From NCBI RefSeq assembly GCF_022662375.1, contig NZ_JAKNQL010000010.1, positions 124,001 to 188,000 of the forward strand: a DNA stretch of 64,000 nucleotides, in the 5' to 3' direction. The translations under genes and the position numbers were made by a program. The stretch is from Pseudomonas sp. CROZ-RG-20F-R04-15 (GTDB lineage: Bacteria > Pseudomonadota > Gammaproteobacteria > Pseudomonadales > Pseudomonadaceae). The notes beneath the pieces were generated by a model that was not told where the DNA came from, did no database searches, and saw only the letters and a program-made list of their open reading frames with translations. Shown here piece after piece: positions 16,754 to 25,000 of the stretch (positions are counted from its first letter, which is position 1; each line of letters opens with the position of its first letter).

Positions 16754-17571
16754 TGGCTGATATCAGCGCCGATCCATTTTTGCGACAGCTGGCTCAGGGT
16801 GCCGTCCTGTTTCAGTTGCGCGAACACCTCACGCACTTTGGCATCCCATTGCGCGTCACCCTTTTCGATGGCCACCGAATTCGGCTCCGAATACAGCGCC
16901 GGACCCGCCAGTTTGAAGCGTTTGTCTTCGTTCAGGCGTGGCTGCGCGGTGACGAGGTTGGTGAGGATGGCATCCAGGCGCACGCCAGCGCCCAGCCCCA
17001 AATCCTGGAAGGCGACGTTGTCGGTATCGTACGGAGCGATCTGCACATCGTCGAACGGGTACTGCAACTGCGTGTCTTCGGCACCTTCGATGACAAGGTT
17101 CTTGTTCAGATAGCTTTCGTAACTGGACGCGCTGGTGAGGCCGACTTTTTTGCCACTCAAGTCCTTGGCAGCGTGAATCCGCTCATCCTTGGCGTTGACT
17201 ACGATCACTGCGGGCGAGGCGTAGTACTCGACCGGGAAATCGAACACTTCGGCGCGGGCCTTGCTCGGCGTCATCGAGCAGATGCAGATATCGTAGCGCC
17301 CGCTCCAGCGGCCGGCCGCAATCACGTCCCACGACGGCGTTTCGAGCCGCAACTTGACGCCTAACTTGTCAGCCACCGCTTTGGCGACATCAACGTCGAA
17401 GCCGTCGAGTTGGTTCTGGTCATTGAGAAACGAGAACGGTGGATAGCTTTCCATCAGCACGCCGACCAGTTCTTTCTTTTGCTCGATACGGTCCAGTGTC
17501 GTGCCAGCAATGGCTTGCGTGGAGGCGGCCAGAATCATCAGGCCCAGGGCCTGTAGCGGTTGAAATTTCAC
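16750..17571 (-). CDS. Periplasmic amino-acid-binding protein of an ABC transporter
   Basis: Family-3 solute-binding protein, 273 residues, with a signal peptide (MKFQPLQALGLMILAASTQAIA). Features of the family are the N-terminal LVGVLMESYPPFSFLND, GFDVDVAKAVADKLGVKL (about 58-75) and the hinge region around DLSGKKVGLTSASS. It delivers a polar amino acid or similar compound to the overlapping permease. It is divergent from the homocysteine S-methyltransferase gene (about 100 bp between starts), so a methionine-related or S-methylmethionine-related ligand is possible but only by association. Confidence 0.85.
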   Translation of the reverse strand: MKFQPLQALGLMILAASTQAIAGTTLDRIEQKKELVGVLMESYPPFSFLNDQNQLDGFDVDVAKAVADKLGVKLRLETPSWDVIAAGRWSGRYDICICSMTPSKARAEVFDFPVEYYASPAVIVVNAKDERIHAAKDLSGKKVGLTSASSYESYLNKNLVIEGAEDTQLQYPFDDVQIAPYDTDNVAFQDLGLGAGVRLDAILTNLVTAQPRLNEDKRFKLAGPALYSEPNSVAIEKGDAQWDAKVREVFAQLKQDGTLSQLSQKWIGADISQ

Positions 17572-17669
17572 AGTCGATCCCTGAGCAAAAAAGAGGTTGT
17601 TATTAACCGAATGGTGCGTATTAAATAGTTATAAGAACGACTCTGATAGTGAGTTATTTTCATAAGCAT

Positions 17670-18584
17670 ATGAGTGAAAAGCATATGGGCGCAGGAAGCA
17701 CGATTATTCTCGATGGCGGCATGGGCCGTGAACTGCAGCGCGCCGGTGCGCCATTTCGCCAGCCAGAGTGGTCGGCGCTGGCGTTGAGCGAAGCACCGCA
17801 AGCGGTCGAGGCGGTACACGCGGCTTATATCGCCAGTGGCGCCAACGTGATTACCACCAACAGTTATGCCGTGGTGCCGTTCCACATTGGCGAAGAGCGT
17901 TTCGCTGCCGAAGGGCAGACGTTGGCCGCGTTGGCTGGCGAACTGGCGCGGCGTGCGGTGCAGACATCGGGAAAATCCGTGCGCGTGGCCGGCTCATTGC
18001 CGCCGCTGTTCGGCTCCTATCGTCCGGATCTGTTCAACGCCGACCGAGTGACCGAGTTGCTCGCGCCCTTGGTCAATGGCCTGGCTCCGCATGTAGATCT
18101 GTGGCTGGCGGAAACCCAGAGTTCGATCATTGAGGCGCGAGCTATTCACGCTGGGTTGCCGAAGGATGGCAAACCGTTCTGGTTGTCGTTCACCTTGAAG
18201 GATGAAGACACCGATGAAGTGCCGCGCCTGCGCTCTGGCGAGCCGGTCGCCGAAGCGGCGGCGGTGGCGGCTGAGTTGGGCGTCGAGACGCTGTTGTTCA
18301 ATTGCAGTCAGCCGGAAGTGATTGGCGCAGCGATTGATGCGGCGCGTGAAACCTTCGAGCGTCTGGGGGTGAATATTCATATTGGCGCTTACGCCAATGC
18401 GTTTCCACCGCAGCCAAAAGAGGCTACGGCCAATGATGGACTCGATCCGCTGCGCGAGGATCTTGATCCGCCGGGTTACTTGCATTGGGCAATTGATTGG
18501 CAGCAGCGCGGTGCCAGCCATTTGGGTGGTTGCTGCGGGATCGGGCCGGAACACATTGCGGTGCTGGCGCAAAAGCTGGGGTGA
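17670..18584 (+). CDS. Homocysteine S-methyltransferase family protein
   Basis: Zinc-dependent methyltransferase (MmuM type, pfam S-methyl_trans) of about 304 residues that makes methionine from homocysteine and a methyl donor such as S-methylmethionine. The N-terminal ILDGGMGRELQR is the family start; the zinc ligands are the Cys in LLFNCSQPE and the Cys pair in GGCCGIGPEHI at the C-terminus. Start choice is uncertain: GTG at 17649 and ATGs at 17670 and 17685 are all in frame and none has a strong ribosome site. It is divergent from an amino-acid ABC transporter. A bidirectional hairpin terminator separates it from the convergent acetyltransferase. Confidence 0.85.
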   Translation: MSEKHMGAGSTIILDGGMGRELQRAGAPFRQPEWSALALSEAPQAVEAVHAAYIASGANVITTNSYAVVPFHIGEERFAAEGQTLAALAGELARRAVQTSGKSVRVAGSLPPLFGSYRPDLFNADRVTELLAPLVNGLAPHVDLWLAETQSSIIEARAIHAGLPKDGKPFWLSFTLKDEDTDEVPRLRSGEPVAEAAAVAAELGVETLLFNCSQPEVIGAAIDAARETFERLGVNIHIGAYANAFPPQPKEATANDGLDPLREDLDPPGYLHWAIDWQQRGASHLGGCCGIGPEHIAVLAQKLG

Positions 18585-18593
18585 ATAGCAGAT

Positions 18594-18625
18594 CAAAAGA
18601 TCGCAACCTGCGATCTTTTGCTTTT
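18594..18625. terminator. Bidirectional terminator between convergent genes
   Basis: CAAAAGATCGC, loop AACCT, GCGATCTTTTG: an 11-bp perfect stem with A-run and T-run on either side. It serves the methyltransferase (plus) and the GNAT gene (minus). Confidence 0.8.
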
Positions 18626-18632
18626 CAGATAA

Positions 18633-19304
18633 TCAGGAACGGCATTCGACCAAGCCTTTCACCTGCCCGTCGGGCGTCTGATTTTCATCGGACAGCCACT
18701 GCTCGAAACCTGCCGCAATCGTTGGCCACTCGCCATCCAGAATCGAGTACCACGCGGTATCGCGGTTCTGGCCCTTGACCACCATGTGCTGGCGGAACAC
18801 GCCTTCGAAGCTGAAACCCAGGCGCTCGGCGGCGTACTTGGAGCGGGCGTTGCCGTTGTTGCATTTCCATTCGAGGCGGCGGTAACCGAGGTCGAAGGAG
18901 TGCCTGGCCAACAGGTACACCGCTTCGGTGCTTCTCGGCGAGCGCTGCATTGGTGCGCCGAAGGTGACGTGGCCGATCTCGATGCGGCCCTGCGCCGGGA
19001 CGATCGACATCAGGCTGAGGATGCCTTGCACCTGGTTGTTCGCGCGGTCGATGACAGCGAAAAAATACGGGTCGCTGCTGGCGGCATGGTTCTTCAGCCA
19101 GGCGTCAAAAACGTTGCGTTCCGGGAACGGACCGTAGGGCAAATAATCCCAAAGTTTCGGGTCGGCGCCAGGGCCTTCCAGTGCGGCGAACAGTTGTTCG
19201 CCATGGCGCGCCGGGTCAAGCCTTTCCAAGCGGATAAAGCGCCCTTCGAGCAGAGTGGCGGTAGGGGCGGGCGCGCCTTTCCAGTCAGCGAGTGAAGCGG
19301 TCAT
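18633..19304 (-). CDS. GNAT acetyltransferase (RimJ/RimL-like)
   Basis: 223-residue N-acetyltransferase of the RimJ/RimL branch of the GNAT fold. Visible features are LEGRFIRLERLDPARH near the N-terminus, the beta-strand region IEIGHVTFGAPMQRSPRSTEAVYLLARHSFDLGYRRLEWKC split over about 115-155, and NARSKYAAERLGFSFEGVFRQH, the usual C-terminal GNAT motif. The acceptor is unknown; protein or small amine are both possible. AAGGAG precedes the ATG. It is the last gene of a minus-strand set paiB-like, GNAT, GNAT with 10-12 bp spacings, so it is co-transcribed. Confidence 0.85.
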   Translation of the reverse strand: MTASLADWKGAPAPTATLLEGRFIRLERLDPARHGEQLFAALEGPGADPKLWDYLPYGPFPERNVFDAWLKNHAASSDPYFFAVIDRANNQVQGILSLMSIVPAQGRIEIGHVTFGAPMQRSPRSTEAVYLLARHSFDLGYRRLEWKCNNGNARSKYAAERLGFSFEGVFRQHMVVKGQNRDTAWYSILDGEWPTIAAGFEQWLSDENQTPDGQVKGLVECRS

Positions 19305-19316
19305 GCGTGCGTCTCC

Positions 19317-19763
19317 TTAAATGGCTTTGCGAAACTGGATGAAGCCCGGGCGTTCGGCGATGCGCTCATAGAGCTGGATCGCAGTGGCGTTGGTTTCGTG
19401 GGTCAGCCAGTGCACTTTGCCGCAGCCGTCAGCCTTGGCGGTGGCGTAGACGTGTTCGATCAGCAGGCGACCGACGCCGGTGCCACGGGTTTCCGGCACC
19501 ACCAGCAGATCCTGCAGGTAGCACGAGTTTTCGATGCTCCAGTTCGAGCGATGGTAGATGTAATGCACCATGCCTACCGCTTTACCGCCAGCCCAGGCGA
19601 GGGCGGCGTGAGTCGGTTCGTTCGGGTCGAGAAAACGCTGCCAGGTATTTTCCGTCACGGCTTCCGGCAGTTCGGTGTTGTAGAAACGCAGGTAGGCCTG
19701 CCACAGCGGCAGCCACGCGGCGCGGTCGGCGGCGCTGACCTGGCGAATGTCGATCTGACTCAT
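19317..19763 (-). CDS. GNAT acetyltransferase
   Basis: 148-residue single-domain GNAT protein. The acetyl-CoA pyrophosphate loop RGTGVGRLLIE lies at about 96-106, preceded by the strand CYLQDLLVVPE, and the C-terminal ETNATAIQLYERI is typical. The substrate cannot be read from the sequence; polyamines are worth testing because the upstream gene is PaiB-like and Bacillus PaiA is a GNAT polyamine acetyltransferase. Its ribosome site AAGGAAA overlaps the end of the preceding gene, so coupling with it is likely. Confidence 0.85.
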   Translation of the reverse strand: MSQIDIRQVSAADRAAWLPLWQAYLRFYNTELPEAVTENTWQRFLDPNEPTHAALAWAGGKAVGMVHYIYHRSNWSIENSCYLQDLLVVPETRGTGVGRLLIEHVYATAKADGCGKVHWLTHETNATAIQLYERIAERPGFIQFRKAI

Positions 19764-19773
19764 GGTGGTTTCC

Positions 19774-20397
19774 TTAGCGCATCAATCGGGCGAGGGTTTG
19801 ATCATTGATTTCCGGGCTGGCGGCCAGGCCTTCGCGCACGCCGGCAATGTCCTCGGCGCTGCGGTTCTGGCTGAGCTTGCGCTTGCCTTCGAGACGGTCG
19901 ATGGGAATGGCGAAACCGACGATGGCTTTGAGCATGCCGTCGATGTAATCGGCGGGCGCATCGGCAACTGACCACGGTTGTGCGCGGCCGGCTTCATGCC
20001 GGTCGGTGAGGGTGCTGACGATGTCGAGCAGGCGCCCGCCATCGCTGAAGGTTTCGGCATGGCCATAGGCGTGCACGGCGATGTAGTTCCAGGTCGGCAC
20101 GACTTTGCCGTGCTCGGCCTTGCTCGGGTAAAAGCCCGGGCTGACGTAGGCGTCGGCGCCAGCAAAAATCAGCATGGCTTCGGCACCGTCGCGCAGGTCT
20201 TTCCATTGTGGATTGGCGCGGGCCAGGTGTCCGTACAGCGTGCCGTACTCGCCTTGTTCGCAATGCAGCAGCACCGGCACATGGCTGGCCTGCAGGCCGC
20301 TTTCGCCGTGGGTCACCAGAATGGCGAGGCGAGTGGCGAGGATCAACTCGTGCAGTTGGGACAGGTCTTCGATGGCAAAGGCGCGTGGCGTGTACAT
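19774..20397 (-). CDS. FMN-binding split-barrel protein, PaiB-like
   Basis: 207-residue member of the FMN-binding negative regulator family (PaiB, pfam FMN_bind_2). The family start MYTPRAFAIEDLSQLHELI, the strand HVPVLLH, YVSPGFYPSK near 90 and VVPTWNYIAVHAYG near 105 are present. AAGGA nine bases before the ATG at 20397 supports that start over one 30 bp upstream. In Bacillus PaiB affects degradative enzymes and sporulation; in proteobacteria its role is little known and flavin binding is the safer claim. It is the first gene of an operon with two acetyltransferases and is divergent from a MocR regulator, which probably controls it. Confidence 0.85.
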   Translation of the reverse strand: MYTPRAFAIEDLSQLHELILATRLAILVTHGESGLQASHVPVLLHCEQGEYGTLYGHLARANPQWKDLRDGAEAMLIFAGADAYVSPGFYPSKAEHGKVVPTWNYIAVHAYGHAETFSDGGRLLDIVSTLTDRHEAGRAQPWSVADAPADYIDGMLKAIVGFAIPIDRLEGKRKLSQNRSAEDIAGVREGLAASPEINDQTLARLMR

Positions 20398-20439
20398 GGA
20401 CAGATTTTCCTTGGCGAATGCCTGCATCGTAGGCAGGCT

Positions 20440-20482
20440 ATTGGTCTGTTGTAAGAGCCATTGATGACCAATTTCATAGGTC
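20440..20482. promoter_or_regulatory. Candidate MocR operator between the paiB-like and mocR genes
   Basis: ATTGGTC (20440-20446), its complement GACCAAT (20466-20472) and a variant direct copy ATAGGTC (20476-20482) lie in the 92-bp divergent intergenic space. MocR/PdxR operators are commonly built from direct repeats plus an inverted copy, so this is a candidate site for the adjacent regulator. Confidence 0.5.
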
Positions 20483-20489
20483 CATTGTC

Positions 20490-22043
20490 ATGTCCGATTC
20501 GCCGACGTTGTCCATGCCGTTCAATCCTGCGGGTATCGAGCTTGATCGCCGTCAGGGTTTGAGTCGCCAGCTCTATCAGGCTTTGCGCCTGCGGGTACTG
20601 GATGGGCGACTGGCGAGCGGCACGCGCTTGCCCGCCAGTCGCGATCTGGCGGCGGCCTTGGGCATTTCCCGCAACAGCGTGGTGCGCGCCTACGATCAAC
20701 TGTATGCCGAAGGGTTTATCGAAGGGCGGGTCGGGGACGGGACTTATGTCGCGCAATTGATGCCGATAACGGCTCCAGCAAAAAAACTATCCACAAAAGT
20801 ATCCACAGGGTTTTCAACAGGCTTACCCACAGCCTTATCCACAAATTGGCTGGATTTACCTGTGGTTCCATCCAGTAAAGTTATCCACAGCGATAGTTTC
20901 TTGCGCATCGAAAAGAATCATTTGTCCCGGCCGCCGAGCGGTCCGCCGCGAGCATTTCGGGTGGGTGTTCCGGCGTTTGATCTGTTCCCGTTCGAGGTGT
21001 GGGCCAAGCTGAATGCGGCTTTCTGGCGCAAACCGGATCTGGCGCAACTGTGCTACGGCGATCCGTCCGGCGATGCGCGTTTGCGCGCCATGATCGCGGC
21101 CTATTTACGTAGTTCGCGGGGCATGCAGTGTGCGCCTGAACAAATTGTGATCACCAGTGGTGCACAGCAGGGCATTAGCCTTTGTGCACAGTTGCTGGTG
21201 GAGCCGGGCGATGGCGTGGCAATCGAAAATCCGGGCTACCGCGCGGCCGGTCATGCGTTCGCTGTGGCTGGTGCTCGTTTGCACGGTATTGCCGTGGACG
21301 AAGAGGGCATGGATTGCTCGGCGCTGTCGGCCACCGGGGATTGTCGCGTGGCCTATGTGACGCCTTCTCATCAATACCCGACAGGCGTGGTCATGAGCCT
21401 GGCGCGACGTCTTGAACTGCTCGCCTGGGCCGAGCGCTGCCAAGGCTGGATCGTCGAGGATGACTACGATGGCGAGTACCGCTACACCGGTGCGCCACTG
21501 GCACCGTTGGCGGCACTCGATCGACAGGGGCGGGTGCTGTATGTCGGCACTTTCGGCAAGGTTGCGTTCCCGGCGCTGCGGCTCGGGTATCTGGTACTGC
21601 CGCCGGGGCTGGTGGATGCGTTTTCGCAACGGCGGGCTGTGGATGTCCGGCATTCGGAGGTGAGTACCCAAGCGGTGATGGCCGAATTCATGGCTGCCGG
21701 GCATTTCCAGCGGCATATCCGACGCATGCGGCGGGCCGCACTGAGTCGCCGCAATACATTGCTCGATGGTTGGCCGACTGCCATTGCCGGAGTCGGCGAT
21801 CTGCCTGCCGTCTCGGCCGGACTGCACCTGACCGTGGCCGTGGACAGCATCGAGCGCGAGCAGCAGTTGATTGCACAAGCTGCTCGCGTCGATGTGGAGA
21901 TCAACGGCCTGAGCAGCTATTGGCTGCCTGATTCCACCACGCCCATGGATCAGCGCGCCGGGTTGGTGCTGGGGTTTGCCGCCGTACCTGAAGCGGCGAT
22001 CAACGCGGCACTGATTCGCTTGCGACAGGCGTGGCGGGAGTGA
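20490..22043 (+). CDS. MocR-family regulator (GntR HTH fused to aminotransferase-like domain)
   Basis: 517-residue PLP-dependent transcription factor. The GntR winged helix is at about 20-90 (GTRLPASRDLAAALGISRNSVVRAYDQLYAEGFIEGR), then a linker of about 60 residues, then a fold-type I aminotransferase domain (about 150-515) with the PLP pocket stretches ITSGAQQGISL, VEDDYDGEYRY and the lysine-containing GTFGKVAFPALRLGYLV. It likely senses PLP or an amino-acid adduct and controls the divergent paiB-like operon. Unusually, codons 100-119 of the linker form five 4-residue repeats (LSTK, VSTG, FSTG, LPTA, LSTN) written with codons rare in Pseudomonas (TTA, CTA, ACA), each containing a DnaA-box-like word. 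The 3' end overlaps the convergent toxin-like gene by 44 bp. Confidence 0.88.
   Translation: MSDSPTLSMPFNPAGIELDRRQGLSRQLYQALRLRVLDGRLASGTRLPASRDLAAALGISRNSVVRAYDQLYAEGFIEGRVGDGTYVAQLMPITAPAKKLSTKVSTGFSTGLPTALSTNWLDLPVVPSSKVIHSDSFLRIEKNHLSRPPSGPPRAFRVGVPAFDLFPFEVWAKLNAAFWRKPDLAQLCYGDPSGDARLRAMIAAYLRSSRGMQCAPEQIVITSGAQQGISLCAQLLVEPGDGVAIENPGYRAAGHAFAVAGARLHGIAVDEEGMDCSALSATGDCRVAYVTPSHQYPTGVVMSLARRLELLAWAERCQGWIVEDDYDGEYRYTGAPLAPLAALDRQGRVLYVGTFGKVAFPALRLGYLVLPPGLVDAFSQRRAVDVRHSEVSTQAVMAEFMAAGHFQRHIRRMRRAALSRRNTLLDGWPTAIAGVGDLPAVSAGLHLTVAVDSIEREQQLIAQAARVDVEINGLSSYWLPDSTTPMDQRAGLVLGFAAVPEAAINAALIRLRQAWRE
20787..20889. repeat. 12-nt periodic array of DnaA-box-like words inside mocR
   Basis: Starting at 20787, 20799, 20811, 20823 and 20835, exactly 12 bp apart, are CTATCCACA, GTATCCACA, TTTTCAACA, TTACCCACA and TTATCCACA; a further perfect TTATCCACA is at 20881-20889. 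Two match the consensus DnaA box TTATCCACA fully, three differ at one base and one at two. The last copy is in a different reading frame from the others. Confidence 0.85.
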
Positions 22044-25000
22044 GAAACAGCGCCTGTGCGGATTTGTCGGAAATGCCGCTGCGGTGGACCCTGATCAACG
22101 CCTGATTGTCGAGCAGGTGTGGTTCGTAGGTTCCTGCCATATAGCGTTGTGCAACGGTTTTCATATGCCCGATGGGGAACGGCGCAACGGGCGCCTGCAC
22201 GCTGCTGTAGTGGAAGTGTGCGTAACACAGCACTTTGTCGGTGTGGCTATCGCGTATTTCATACTCGTCGAGAAAGTCCTTTGGCTGGCCTTTGAGCCGG
22301 CGACGAGTCACGGTTTGGGCAATCTTCACTTCGCCCTTGTCCTTCAGCCACTGGATTCCGGCCGCTGTCGGAGGCTGTTGCTTGACCATCCGGATGCGCG
22401 TGCTGGTGCCTTTGGCGTCCAGGGTGCCAGCGGCCTCGTCGAGCTTGTGGCCAAGCCTTTCGGTCGGTTCTTTAAGGTCGGCAGTCAGGTTGCTGGCAGT
22501 CAACGCTTCATCGATGTCTGCGTTGGCTTTGCGCAAGGTGGCAGCGTGTTGTTGATATTCTTCTTCGATCTCGACAGGAATCCGTGGTCCTCGTTTGAGT
22601 TGGGCTTCGATACGCCGGTGGAACGCGGCCAAACCGTCGAGCAGGGCCTGGCCTTCTCGCGCACTGGCGGTCAGGTCGAGGCTGGGCTTGGGCGCCTTGG
22701 GTTTTGCTCTGCGCTGTTCGACCCAGACGCCGGGTGATTCTTCCTCGAAGGTGGCAATGACACCCGTCAGGGTGGTGCGCACTTCCACCAGATCGGTATC
22801 CTCGCCTTCGAGGCTCTTTTTGCGTTCGCCGACCAGCGTGCGCCTGGATTTGGTTTTGATGATCTGGCGTGCCGATGATGACGCCGATGCCGGTCTGGAA
22901 GGACCTGGCGCCGGGTCCAGCAAGTGCCTGAAGCGCAGCAGCTCGGCCAGCTTTACATCGGTGCGGGCCTTGAACGCGTTTATCCGCCTGCGCACATGTG
23001 CCAGGCGCTCAGTGTAGATCTGCTCGGGATAGTCGATCAGCAGATCGCCAAAGCGTTGATCGATCGCGGTGAATTGTTCGGCGACGTTGCTCAAGGCCTC
23101 CTTGCGTTCGCGCAGGTTGTCCAGGCTCTCATCGACGGTCAGATTCAAGGCGCTCTGGATATTCAGCGCAGCCTCTTCGATGAGCGTGGACAACGCTTGA
23201 TAGGCGTTGGCGCTCGTCGTCGTGTCACCGGCCTTGATGCAGATCTCCTGACCGAGACTGATCTGCAAAAGTTTGAGGTCGTTCAGATCATATTTCGGTA
23301 ACGCCTCGCGATAGGTGTGAAGGACCTTGACCGCGTCTTTGCCCAGCAGCATCAGTTCGTCAAAACGAGTCTGGGCTGACTCGATTTTTTCAATGATTGC
23401 CTGGGTCTGATCGGTCATGCGGTCGAAGGTTTGAACAAACGTCTGTATGGCGAAACGGCGTTCATCGGCAAGCATTGTCTGCATCGTTTGCAGGCTCGCC
23501 TGAAACTCTGTGGAATGCAGTTCGAGCCATTCCTGTCCGAGAAACAACTGCATCTCGAGACGCTGAATCATCACTTCCCGGTAGTTGGGAATGGGTGCCT
23601 TTTTATTCAATGCCTTGATCTGTTCGATGCTCGTACCGTACGCCTTGAGTTGAGCATCGAGGGTATCCAGATACTGCTGACGCGCCTGAGCACGAGTCGA
23701 CGCAGGTGCGTTGTTGAGCACGTTGTGGTCTGCATCACGCTTGACTTGTTTAGCCTTCATGGTTGCGTCAAAAGCGCTGATCGCGGTGGTCAGCTGCTTC
23801 GCGGTTTTCTTGCTGAAGTCCTGAGCTTTTTCAAGCGCACTGTCGAGCCCACCGCCGCGCAGGCGCAAGCGCAGATCGACCACCCATTGGCCATTGGCAG
23901 TGCGGGTCAGCGGTGGTCCGGGACGCGCCGTTGCCTGGCGTGAGTCGATGATCTGCACGTCGGCGTGCTCATTGATCGTGACTTCGAACCAGCGCTTGCC
24001 CACGGGGGCGAACCATTGTTTCTGGCGCGGATAGAGGTATCTGTGGGGCCCCTCGCTGGCGGCATCGCCTATGCCTCGGGGTTTGGCGATCTGAAAACTC
24101 TCGAGCAAAGTCGCCAGCGCAACGGGAGATCGCTTCAGTGCGGCAAAAGGATTTATCGACATTTCGTGGCCGCTGGGTAATGCGCTGCCGGAGATGTCGG
24201 GCAGCTTTAATGCACGGGGGGTGACGGTGGCGGTGGTGATGGGGTGAACGGTTTCTTCCTCTGTCAGTGATTCGCTTTGTGGCTTGTCGCCGACCGCTGC
24301 GCGATGGGCGAGCACCATGCCCAATGCCAGAAGAATATCGGTGAGTGCGACCCAGGCGGTCTTGCCGGATTGTTCATTGGCGACGTCGCTGACTTCTTGC
24401 AGGTCGTCCATGATCTGCCAGATCCACGCCGCTGTGCCGACGCTGCGCCCCAGGAACGGCAATGCCGCGTTGAACAGCATCCAGCCGCCGTGTTTCAGCG
24501 TGGCCCAGCGTGCTTCTGCATCGGAGACCGACTGGCGATCAGCCTGGGTAATCACCGCCTGAACGTTACTGTTGTGCAGCGTCGCCAGCACATCTTCCTC
24601 AATCACCGCAGTCCCCAGTGCAACCGGACCGGACATGTCGAGCGCGGTAGTGGGGTTGATCAGCAGTTGCGGGATTGTCCATACCGAAGGCAGCCGGGCA
24701 GTGAAGACGAACTGGCTGTAGTTGAAGCGGACGTCGTCCGGCAACCAGGCCAGGACTGACTCACGCAGATGGCGAGACTGCTGGATTTCGTACAGCAGGT
24801 TGGCGTGAGAGGGAAACTGCATCAGCGCCATTTCGAACAGTGGCCGATAAAGCACGCACGGCCCTTTTTCCACCGTGCGCGGACCGATGATGAACATGTT
24901 ATTGACGGTGTCGGCCTGTGAGCGGGAGCGATGGGCAACGAATGCCAGCGGGCGAATGACCACTTCTTCGTGATCGACATGCCGTTCCTCGTCGGTGTTG

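Noticed and set aside
20787..20889. Chromosome replication origin
   Set aside because: The DnaA-box-like words lie inside coding sequence without an adjacent AT-rich unwinding region, and oriC of Pseudomonas is known to lie by dnaA/rpmH, which are not here.
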